From positions 1-12,965 of the forward strand of contig NZ_CAJTQJ010000050.1 in NCBI RefSeq assembly GCF_910578695.1: a DNA stretch of 12,965 bases, read 5' to 3'. Origin of the DNA: an uncultured Brachyspira sp. Its GTDB lineage: Bacteria > Spirochaetota > Brachyspiria > Brachyspirales > Brachyspiraceae. How positions within the stretch are numbered: the first letter of the stretch is position 1; every line of letters starts with the position of its first letter. The translations under genes were made by a program, and so were the position numbers. This document shows, piece by piece, positions 7,404 to 12,965 of the stretch. The notes under the pieces are model-generated. The model did no database searches. It had not been told where the DNA came from and saw only the letters and a program-made list of their open reading frames with translations.

Positions 7404-7452
7404 TACAGCACCTGATAATAATACGCAACAAAATGATAATGCAGATAATTGA
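7396..7452 (+). other. Shifted-frame tail after the mcrB stop
   Basis: In the +1 frame relative to mcrB the codons from 7396 read LNSTAPDNNTQQNDNADN and then stop at TGA (7450-7452). The polar, Asn/Asp-rich string looks like a disordered protein C-terminus, so the mcrB stop at 7401 may reflect a small frameshift that removed a short tail. In AT-rich DNA such a run can also arise by chance. The AAA+ domain is complete either way. Confidence 0.3.
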
Positions 7453-7484
7453 TAATTTTGTAATAGATTTATAAAAATAATAAT

Positions 7485-8837
7485 ATGAGTAACAGTAAAA
7501 TTATTAAATTAAAAGATAATAACAATAAATATGATATATCAGAGCTATCAGAAATAGATAAAAATAATATTCAATATATAGCCAGCCATTCTATAGAAAA
7601 TATTTCAGATAATATTTTAATATTTCCAAATAGTTTTGATGAAATCAAAGATTTAAACGAAAAAAGTACAATATTTAATTTATATGATAATAAAATACAT
7701 ACTAATAATTTAATGGGATTTATAAGCTATAATAATACACAAATAAAAATTTCTTCAAGATTTGCATTAGATGATAATAAAGATTATTTTTTACATTATA
7801 TGCTTATGAAAGTGCTTTCGCTTAATATTATTAATTTAGAGCATAGTGCATATAATGATGATTCATTTGATTTTTTGATTTATATATTTGCTATTTTTTT
7901 TAAGTCTGCATTAAGGCAGGGACTTTTTAAACAATATAAATTAATAAAGCATAATGATTCTAATGTTAAAGGTGCTATTGATATTAATAGATACATTAAA
8001 AATAATATTCCTTTCAATGGTAAAATTTCGTACAATACTAGAGAGTACAGTTATGATAATAATATAACCCAATTAATAAGGCATACTATAGAATATATAA
8101 ATACAAAAAACAGATATATTCTAAATTCTGATAATGAAATAAAGGATTATACTCATCAGATATTTTATTCTACCTCAAGCTATGAGAAAAATAAAAGAGA
8201 AAGTATTATAAATAAAAACTTAAAAAAATTACTGCATCCATACTATTATGAATATGAGCCTTTAAGAAGAATATGCATTCAAATATTAAGGTATGAAAAA
8301 TTAAAATACGGCAGCAATGATAATACAGTATACGGCTTATTATTTGACGGGGCATATCTTTTTGAAGAGTATTTAAATACTTTTTTAAGTAAAGAAAAAT
8401 TTATTCATACAGAAAGCAGAAATACAAAAAATGGTAATAGCATTAAATTACTCAATAATGCTTGGAGAGTTTATCCAGACTTCTATAAATTGTCAGACGG
8501 CAATGAATGTAATATTGTACTTGATGCAAAATATAAAAGACTTAATAAAGAAGATAATGAGAATATAGACAGAAATGATAAGCATCAAATAGTTTCTTAT
8601 AGCTTTACGCTTAATGCTAAAAAGTCAGGTTTTATTTATCCATTGGAAGAAAATAATTTCAAACAAAATACTGAAAATACTTATATAGGAAATCTAAACA
8701 ATGAATATAATAATAATATTAACTGCGAAATACATAAATTTGCTTTAAAAATTCCTAATCAAAATTTCAATAATATAAAAGAATTTGCTGAAGAAATGAA
8801 AAAAATTGAAGATGAATTAATAGGATATTTAAAATAA
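7485..8837 (+). CDS. mcrC: McrC-type restriction endonuclease subunit
   Basis: 450 residues. McrC is the nuclease partner that binds the McrB ring and cuts DNA between modified sites. The catalytic PD-(D/E)xK core is visible near the C-terminus: P331-D332, then VLDAKYK with D347 and K349, preceded by FEEYL (E294 or E295) and followed by DKHQIVSY (Q368, Y372), the Q-Y motif typical of this family. The N-terminal half (about 40-260) fits the usual McrC interaction region, including MGFISYNNTQIKISSRF (77-93). The start is the first ATG after an in-frame TAG at 7464. No Shine-Dalgarno is evident; the leader is only A/T, so translation may rely on coupling or on an unstructured A-rich leader. The 81-nt gap to mcrB and shared strand suggest one transcript. 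Repeat sequence begins directly after its stop codon. Confidence 0.92.
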   Translation: MSNSKIIKLKDNNNKYDISELSEIDKNNIQYIASHSIENISDNILIFPNSFDEIKDLNEKSTIFNLYDNKIHTNNLMGFISYNNTQIKISSRFALDDNKDYFLHYMLMKVLSLNIINLEHSAYNDDSFDFLIYIFAIFFKSALRQGLFKQYKLIKHNDSNVKGAIDINRYIKNNIPFNGKISYNTREYSYDNNITQLIRHTIEYINTKNRYILNSDNEIKDYTHQIFYSTSSYEKNKRESIINKNLKKLLHPYYYEYEPLRRICIQILRYEKLKYGSNDNTVYGLLFDGAYLFEEYLNTFLSKEKFIHTESRNTKNGNSIKLLNNAWRVYPDFYKLSDGNECNIVLDAKYKRLNKEDNENIDRNDKHQIVSYSFTLNAKKSGFIYPLEENNFKQNTENTYIGNLNNEYNNNINCEIHKFALKIPNQNFNNIKEFAEEMKKIEDELIGYLK

Positions 8838-8876
8838 TTTTTTAAATGCATAATTAATGAAATATGTAATTTAATA
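8838..8876 (+). repeat. Right copy of repeat flanking mcrBC
   Basis: TTTTTTAAATGCATAATTAA and the bases that follow match 5010-5053 with two substitutions and a 5-nt deletion. The copy begins at the base after the mcrC stop codon, so the junction between gene and repeat is sharp. Confidence 0.75.
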
Positions 8877-9054
8877 AAAATTTGAATTGCAGATATTTTG
8901 TATTTATTAATTTTGTTAATAAGTAATAAATTTAAAAAACTATTGAGCGAAAGTAAAAATAACATTTTAAAATTAAAAATAATTCATAAATATCAAAAAA
9001 TAATAGAAAGTCTAAATGGAGGGCAAGTATAATTAATTTTATTGTTATTGTTAT

Positions 9055-9111
9055 CGATAAACTCGTTTTAAATTAGCTAATAACTTCATTATTATTTCTA
9101 ATAAAAATTAT
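9055..9111 (+). repeat. 57-bp dispersed intergenic repeat, copy 2
   Basis: This copy matches 94-150 at about 50 of 57 positions in the same orientation and without gaps. It lies between the two right-hand flanking repeats of the mcrBC region. No copy is seen on the left side of mcrB, so it is not part of the symmetric flank. Confidence 0.75.
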
Positions 9112-9138
9112 TAGCTTTGATATTCTGGCATTCTATGA

Positions 9139-9171
9139 ATGTTGTATATTCATAATTTTTATATTTAGCTT
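9139..9171 (+). repeat. Second flanking repeat, right copy
   Basis: ATGTTGTATATTCATAATTT resembles 5238-5257 with two substitutions, and the following bases are looser but similar. With the copies at 5010 and 8838 it gives two pairs of related elements in the same order and orientation on both sides of mcrBC. Confidence 0.5.
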
Positions 9172-9292
9172 TCTAGTATTTAAAAAAGTTAATAATTATT
9201 TTGATTTCATTTTAATTGAAAAAAAAACAATTTTATTATAAAGTATAATAAAATTAGTTTGGAAAAAATGAATAATAGGAGAATAAAAAAAT

Positions 9293-10471
9293 ATGGTAGT
9301 AGAGCCAAAAATATTAAATAATATATGCATAACAGCTCATCCTCTAGGCTGTGCTAAGGAAGTAGAAAATCAAATTAATTATGTAAAATCAAAGCCGAAA
9401 GTAAAATCTAATGTAAAAAATGCACTTATATTAGGAGCTTCAGGCGGATACGGACTTGCAAGCAGAATAGCTATAGCTTACGGATTAGGGGCAAAAACTA
9501 TGAGCGTATCATTTGAAAAAGGAGCTACAGCAAGAAGAACAGCAACTCCGGGCTGGTATAATAATGAAGCTTTTTCTGCTTTTGCCAAAAGAGACAAAGC
9601 AGAGGATAAAAATTTAATATTAGATGCTTTTTTAAATGCCTCAAAAGAAGAAGTTATTAAAGAAGCTAAATCATTTTTTAAAGGCGAAAAAATAGATTTA
9701 GTAATATACAGTTTGGCTGCACCTGTTAGAACAGATGAATCTACAGGAACACTTTACAGATCAGCTTTAAAACCTATAGGTAAAAAATATAACGGCATAG
9801 GAGTTGATTTTTTGACAGAAGAGTTATTGAATGTGTCTATTGAGCCTGCTAATGAAGATGATATAAAATCAACTGTAAAAGTTATGGGCGGAGAAGACTG
9901 GGAATTATGGACAGATGCCCTATTAAATGCCGATATGTTATCAGAAAATGCTGTTAATATTGCTTATTCGTATATAGGTCCTGAAATGACAAAAGCAATT
10001 TACAGAGAAGGCACTATAGGAAAGGCTAAAGATAATCTTGAGTTAACAGCTCATAAATTAGACAAAAAAATGCAGGAAAAAATAAAAGGACATTCTTATG
10101 TTTCAGTAAATAAAGCAGTAGTAACTAGGTCTTCAGCAGTTATTCCTACAGTCCCTTTATATATAGGAATATTATTTAAAGTTATGAAAAATAAAGGACT
10201 TCATGAAGGCTGCATAGAACAAATGTACAGACTTATAAGCGAAAAACTTTATAATGGCGGCGATGTGCCTGTTGATAGCGAAAATAGAATAAGGTTAGAT
10301 GATTGGGAGATGAGAGATGATGTTCAAAAAGATGTACTAGATGCTTGGAATAAATTAACAAAAGATAATTTGAAAGAAATAGCAGATTTACAGCTGTTTA
10401 GAAAAGATTATATGAATATGCATGGCTTTGAAGAAGACGGCATTGATTATAGTCAGGATGTTCAGATATGA
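9293..10471 (+). CDS. fabV: Trans-2-enoyl-CoA/ACP reductase, FabV/Ter family
   Basis: NADH-dependent cytosolic reductase of trans-2-enoyl thioesters, 392 residues. This is the usual length for the FabV/Ter family (the T. denticola Ter is about 397). The family N-terminus ICITAHPLGCAKEVENQI is at 11-28. The cofactor loop is LGASGGYGLASR (47-58), with FEKGATARRTATPGWYN at 74-90. The catalytic pair fits the Y-x8-K pattern at Y225 and K234, followed by YREGTIGKAK. In spirochaetes and other butyrate producers this family reduces crotonyl-CoA to butyryl-CoA; in other bacteria it serves as the enoyl-ACP reductase. Sequence alone does not decide between them. I favour the crotonyl-CoA role by analogy with T. 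denticola, which is inference. AGGAG lies 11 nt before the ATG, and a strong terminator follows, so the gene is probably monocistronic. Confidence 0.95.
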   Translation: MVVEPKILNNICITAHPLGCAKEVENQINYVKSKPKVKSNVKNALILGASGGYGLASRIAIAYGLGAKTMSVSFEKGATARRTATPGWYNNEAFSAFAKRDKAEDKNLILDAFLNASKEEVIKEAKSFFKGEKIDLVIYSLAAPVRTDESTGTLYRSALKPIGKKYNGIGVDFLTEELLNVSIEPANEDDIKSTVKVMGGEDWELWTDALLNADMLSENAVNIAYSYIGPEMTKAIYREGTIGKAKDNLELTAHKLDKKMQEKIKGHSYVSVNKAVVTRSSAVIPTVPLYIGILFKVMKNKGLHEGCIEQMYRLISEKLYNGGDVPVDSENRIRLDDWEMRDDVQKDVLDAWNKLTKDNLKEIADLQLFRKDYMNMHGFEEDGIDYSQDVQI

Positions 10472-10500
10472 TTTAATGCTATAGATTAGTATTAATTATT

Positions 10501-10543
10501 AGCGAAGTTTGAATATGTTTTATATTTAATCTTCGCTTTTTTT
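10501..10543 (+). terminator. Rho-independent terminator of fabV
   Basis: AGCGAAG (10501-10507) pairs perfectly with CTTCGCT (10531-10537). After one T-T mismatch the inner arms TTGAATAT and ATATTTAA add eight more pairs (one G-U), leaving a 5-nt loop, and seven T follow. It lies 29 nt after the fabV stop and insulates it from the tRNA-rpsT unit. Confidence 0.9.
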
Positions 10544-10646
10544 ATTTACTATAAAAAAATAAATAACCTTGATAAAAGAAAGTAAAAAAAATTAATAAAA
10601 GAAATATTATTATTCTAAATTTTAATTATTTTTTATATTTTTATAC

Positions 10647-10674
10647 TTGACAAAAAAAAGAATTACTATATAAT
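10647..10674 (+). promoter_or_regulatory. Consensus promoter of the tRNA-Asp/rpsT unit
   Basis: Perfect TTGACA (10647-10652) and perfect TATAAT (10669-10674) are separated by 16 nt. This is the strongest promoter in the window, as expected for a stable RNA and ribosomal protein. Transcription would start near 10681, about 16 nt before the tRNA. No GC-rich discriminator is evident. Confidence 0.88.
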
Positions 10675-10696
10675 ATAAAACATTCCTTAACTAATT

Positions 10697-10771
10697 GGAG
10701 TTGTAGCTCAGTTTGGTTAGAGCGCCTGCCTGTCACGCAGGAGGCCGCGGGTTCGAGCCCCGTCAACTCCG
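10697..10771 (+). tRNA. tRNA-Asp (anticodon GTC)
   Basis: A complete cloverleaf can be drawn. Acceptor stem GGAGTTG pairs with CAACTCC (10764-10770), with discriminator G at 10771. The D arm is GCTC/GAGC. The anticodon stem CCTGC/GCAGG encloses loop CTGTCAC with anticodon GTC at 10732-10734. The T arm has the TTCGAGC loop. The 3' CCA is not encoded and must be added post-transcriptionally. The rpsT start lies 27 nt downstream with no terminator between, so both probably derive from one transcript that is processed. Confidence 0.97.
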
Positions 10772-10797
10772 CTTTTATTTTAACACGGAGTAAATTA

Positions 10798-11061
10798 ATG
10801 CCTAATATAGCTTCTGCATCTAAAAGATTAAGACAAAATGAAGTTAGAAATCTTTATAATAGAAAAATTAAAAGTTTCTTGAATACGCAAAAAAAGAAAG
10901 TAATTAAAGCAGTAGACAGCAATGATAAAAATCTTGCTTCAGAAGAATTTAAAAAATATGCAAGTGCCTTAGATAAGGCTGCTAGAAAATCTGTTATACA
11001 TTTAAATAGAGCTAGTGCTAGAAAATCTGATATGATGAAAAAAATTAATGCTATGAAATAA
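10798..11061 (+). CDS. rpsT: 30S ribosomal protein S20
   Basis: 87 residues, the normal size for bS20, a primary 16S rRNA-binding protein of the small subunit. The sequence shows the family's Lys/Arg-rich helices: ASASKRLRQNEVRNLYNRKIKS at the N-terminus, and KAARKSVIHLNRASARKSDM (residues 61-80), matching the conserved K-G/S-x-x-H-x-N-x-A-x-R-x-x-S block. CGGAG lies 7 nt before the ATG. It is read with the tRNA-Asp gene just upstream from one strong promoter and is followed by a terminator. In enterobacteria S20 represses its own translation; nothing here shows whether that applies. Confidence 0.97.
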   Translation: MPNIASASKRLRQNEVRNLYNRKIKSFLNTQKKKVIKAVDSNDKNLASEEFKKYASALDKAARKSVIHLNRASARKSDMMKKINAMK

Positions 11062-11084
11062 TTTTTATGGCTGCTTGATAATTG

Positions 11085-11122
11085 AAACACCTGTACAATG
11101 TATTTGTATGGGTGTTTTATTA
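11085..11122 (+). terminator. Terminator after rpsT
   Basis: AAACACC (11085-11091) pairs with GGTGTTT (11111-11117). Inside it TGTACAA and TTGTATG continue the helix with two G-U pairs, giving about 14 bp with a 5-nt loop, followed by TTTTATTATAT. The hairpin starts 24 nt after the rpsT stop. Confidence 0.85.
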
Positions 11123-11292
11123 TATATCATATATTACTTAATTTAGTAATTATATTTCTTACTTTATATTAGAAAAACTATAATTATTTTTGTTAACAAA
11201 TAAAATATATTGAAATCCGTAAATCTATAATAGTAATAAATAATAAAAAAATCTAATATTATAAATATAAAATACGATATTAATAAATAAAT

Positions 11293-11742
11293 ATGAAATA
11301 TATAAAATTAATATTATTAGTATTGATATTTAATATAAATATATATTCTCAATCCATAACAGAGAATTCTCTGCCTTTAAGAGCCAAAAATTTTTTGAAT
11401 CTTAACTTTCCAGGAAATAATATAAAAACAGCAGCATTATATCAAAACGGAGGAGGTTATGAGGTAGATATAGATTTCGGTTATAGATTCATATTTTATG
11501 ATACAGGGTTATGGAAAAAAATAAGCGTTATAGATGATCAAGCAAAGGCTAAAGGCATACCAAGAAGCTGCATACATAAGTCTATGGTTAATGTAATTGA
11601 CAGTAAATATCCCGCTTCTAAAATAACAGATATAGAGAGAAAAGACAAAAATTTTATAATAAAATTAGATGATAAATATTTACTTGAAATAAGCGGTTAT
11701 GGAATTATAATTAATCAGACAAATTTAGATAATAATAATTAA
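11293..11742 (+). CDS. Exported PepSY-like (beta-lactamase-inhibitor-like) protein
   Basis: 149 residues with a clear signal peptide (MKYIKLILLVLIFNINIYSQ, likely cleaved near residue 19). The mature protein fits two copies of the PepSY-like unit known from the putative beta-lactamase-inhibitor-like family of Bacteroidetes and others. The first is LPLRAKNFLNLNFPGNNIKT through GYEVDIDFGYRFIFYDTGLWKKI. The second is GIPRSCIHKSMVNVIDSKYP through FIIKLDDKYLLEISGYGI. The hallmark elements are FPxxxI, YEVDI and the F-x-x-x-G-x-W-K turn. Such proteins are periplasmic and their biochemical role is poorly defined; the family name does not establish inhibitor activity. No good Shine-Dalgarno precedes the ATG, only AT-rich sequence. 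The gene converges on the TPR gene with 2 nt between stops. Confidence 0.8.
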   Translation: MKYIKLILLVLIFNINIYSQSITENSLPLRAKNFLNLNFPGNNIKTAALYQNGGGYEVDIDFGYRFIFYDTGLWKKISVIDDQAKAKGIPRSCIHKSMVNVIDSKYPASKITDIERKDKNFIIKLDDKYLLEISGYGIIINQTNLDNNN

Positions 11743-11744
11743 TT

Positions 11745-12734
11745 TTAAAATTCCTTAGATTTATTTAATGCTGTAATCGATTTTTCTATATCTCCCATAG
11801 CATTATATATGTCAGAAAGGAGTATATATATTTCTCTATTACAGTTTCCTATTTTAATGCATTCTTCTAATATATTTAATGCATTATTATAAAGCCCAGC
11901 ATAATAATATGATAATCCTAAATAATAATATGATGATGAATGATGTTTATTAATCTCTAAGGCTTTATTTAAATTAGATATAGCATTAATATAATCTTTA
12001 ATCTCATAAAAAGAAGCACCAATATAATAGTATAATAAATAATCTTTACTATCTATATTCAAAGCATTTATAAAATAAGATAAAGAATTATTAAAATCAT
12101 TAAGCATAAAGAAACAAAAACCCATATTGAAATATACAGAATAATTATCCTTTTCTATTTCTATTATTTTTTTAAATATATCTATAGATTTTTGATATTC
12201 ATACTTTTCCTTATAAGAAAGAGCAAGCATATAAAGACTGTCATAATCATATTTATTAAGTTCTATAGCCCTCTCAAAGTATTCTACAGCATCATCTATT
12301 TTTTTTAAATGATACGAAGCTATACCTAATGTACGCCAATTAAAATATTCTTTAGGCGATATCATAAATGATTTATTCAAAACATTCACAGCATCTTCAT
12401 ATCTTCCAGCTTCTATATAGCATTTGCCAAGCCAATTAAGACTAATATAATCATTATTTTCTATTTCATAAGCTCTTTCAAGATAAAAAACAGCATCTTC
12501 ATAATTTTTTAATTTTGTATATGATATTCCTGCAAGTCTGTATACAGAATAGTCATTATTATTTATCAGCAATGCTTCTTTGAATAGTTCTACAGCATTT
12601 TTATGATTGCCAAGCTGAGTATAAAATATGCCGAAATCCACCCTAGCTTTATAATTATTAGGCTCTCTATTACATATTTCTTTATAATGAGATATCATAC
12701 TATCTACTTTGTTTTGAAGAGTATCATCTGACAT
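11745..12734 (-). CDS. Tetratricopeptide repeat protein, nine repeats
   Basis: 329 residues made almost entirely of about nine 34-residue TPR units, recognisable by recurring patterns such as YSVYRLAGISYTKLKNYEDA, YDSLYMLALSYKEKYEYQKS and SSSYYYLGLSYYYAGLYNNA. TPR arrays are protein-binding scaffolds; no partner or catalytic domain is visible. There is no signal peptide or membrane segment, so it is probably cytosolic. I start it at the ATG at 12734, with AAGGA 11 nt upstream. A longer frame from a TTG at 12800 is unlikely, because that TTG is part of a good -35 box (TTGAAA) and the predicted transcript begins downstream of it. Many consecutive Tyr/Asn-rich repeats are typical of spirochaete TPR proteins. 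Confidence 0.9.
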   Translation of the reverse strand: MSDDTLQNKVDSMISHYKEICNREPNNYKARVDFGIFYTQLGNHKNAVELFKEALLINNNDYSVYRLAGISYTKLKNYEDAVFYLERAYEIENNDYISLNWLGKCYIEAGRYEDAVNVLNKSFMISPKEYFNWRTLGIASYHLKKIDDAVEYFERAIELNKYDYDSLYMLALSYKEKYEYQKSIDIFKKIIEIEKDNYSVYFNMGFCFFMLNDFNNSLSYFINALNIDSKDYLLYYYIGASFYEIKDYINAISNLNKALEINKHHSSSYYYLGLSYYYAGLYNNALNILEECIKIGNCNREIYILLSDIYNAMGDIEKSITALNKSKEF

Positions 12735-12771
12735 AAAAATCGATTTCCTTAAAATGAACTTAATTAATATT

Positions 12772-12800
12772 AGTATATCTTTAGGTTTGTTTTTTTTCAA
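12772..12800 (-). promoter_or_regulatory. Promoter of the TPR gene
   Basis: On the minus strand TTGAAA (12800-12795) is followed after exactly 17 nt by TATACT (12777-12772), each matching 5 of 6 consensus bases. The start of transcription would be near 12765, about 30 nt before the chosen ATG. This decides the start of the TPR gene. Confidence 0.7.
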
Positions 12801-12846
12801 CTTGCAGTTTTTATAAAAATTATCAATATATGATTAATATATCATA

Positions 12847-12875
12847 TTGACATTTTTTAACATATATTATATACT
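12847..12875 (+). promoter_or_regulatory. Promoter reading into the heptanucleotide array
   Basis: A perfect TTGACA (12847-12852) stands 17 nt from TATACT (12870-12875, 5 of 6). The predicted start near 12882 lies about 20 nt before an ATG at 12902. It is divergent from the TPR promoter. Optimal spacing and both boxes make it a good candidate for an active promoter of a gene that continues beyond the window. Confidence 0.7.
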
Positions 12876-12901
12876 TATATAAATATAAAAATAGGTAATT
12901 T

Positions 12902-12965
12902 ATGTCAACTGTCAACTGTCAACTGTCAACTGTCAACTGTCAACTGTCAACTGTCAACTGTCAAC
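12902..12965 (+). CDS. Possible start of a phase-variable gene, partial
   Basis: An ATG at 12902, with AGG 6 nt before it (12893-12895), opens a frame that is unbroken to the window edge and reads M followed by repeated STVNCQL. The repeat unit is 7 nt, so three units encode one heptapeptide, and every forward frame is open with the same heptapeptide in rotated order. A change of one or two units would shift the frame of whatever follows. The consensus promoter upstream supports transcription. The gene body is outside the window, so its product is unknown. The array could instead be non-coding. Confidence 0.35.
   Translation, partial: MSTVNCQLSTVNCQLSTVNCQ
12904..12965 (+). repeat. Perfect heptanucleotide tandem array (GTCAACT)n
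   Basis: 62 nt, or almost nine uninterrupted copies of GTCAACT, running off the right edge, so the full copy number is not visible. There are no spacers, which rules out a CRISPR array. Perfect homogeneity implies active slippage. On the minus strand every unit junction reads GTTGACA and therefore contains a perfect -35 hexamer, TTGACA. Confidence 0.97.

Larger units (their letters stand above)
8838..9292. other. Repeat-rich spacer between mcrC and fabV
   Basis: No gene is supported in this 455-bp stretch. It contains three intergenic repeat pieces (8838-8876, 9055-9111, 9139-9171). Before fabV a TATAAT (9244-9249) could be a -10 box, but the best -35 candidate (TTGAAA, 9216-9221) is spaced too far from it; with TATAAA at 9237-9242 the spacer is 15 nt. 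No clear terminator follows mcrC. Confidence 0.55.

Noticed and set aside
10854..11090. Minus-strand frame opposite rpsT
   Set aside because: It is the complement of the Lys-rich S20 gene, which creates Phe/Leu-rich shadow frames.
12735..12800. N-terminal extension of the TPR protein from TTG at 12800
   Set aside because: The TTG is the -35 box of a well-formed promoter whose start point lies downstream, and the ATG at 12734 has its own AAGGA.
12904..12965. CRISPR array
   Set aside because: The repeats are 7 bp and contiguous with no spacers.

Overview
The window looks like a chromosomal segment of a low-GC anaerobic spirochaete, most likely Brachyspira. The grounds are: very AT-rich intergenic DNA with consensus TTGACA/TATAAT promoters; A/T-ending codons throughout; a FabV/Ter-type trans-2-enoyl reductase of the kind known from Treponema denticola; and small secreted PepSY-like and TPR proteins. 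The genus assignment is inference, made without a database search.

Layout, left to right. Positions 1-361 are intergenic and carry a dispersed repeat plus a minus-strand terminator. That terminator ends a minus-strand unit of an unrecognised exported protein (497-1084) followed by a 33-residue Lys-rich small ORF (362-463) with a strong Shine-Dalgarno. Diverging from it is cysS (1257-2714) with, 21 nt downstream, a YprB-like DEDD exonuclease that starts at GTG (2736-3599). This converges with and overlaps by 4 nt a gene of the iron-containing alcohol dehydrogenase fold (3596-4747, minus) in which every expected metal ligand appears to be replaced.

A 742-bp repeat-rich spacer leads to a McrBC-type modification-dependent restriction module: mcrB (5490-7403), with an EVE/PUA-like N-terminus and a GTPase AAA+ domain, then mcrC (7485-8837), with a PD-(D/E)xK nuclease domain. 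Related repeats in the same orientation lie on both sides of the module (5010 and 8838; 5238 and 9139), so it looks like an insertable or excisable island. A 57-bp repeat at 9055 matches one at 94.

Next come fabV/ter (9293-10471) with its own terminator, then a tRNA-Asp(GTC) and rpsT expressed from one consensus promoter and closed by a hairpin terminator. A secreted PepSY-like protein (11293-11742) converges with a nine-repeat TPR protein (11745-12734, minus).

At the right edge a consensus promoter, a weak Shine-Dalgarno and an ATG run directly into a perfect GTCAACT heptanucleotide array (12904 to the window end). This is the layout expected of a phase-variable gene whose body lies outside the window. 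The candidates most worth following are this contingency-locus-like start, the repeat-flanked McrBC island, and the apparently metal-less alcohol-dehydrogenase homologue.
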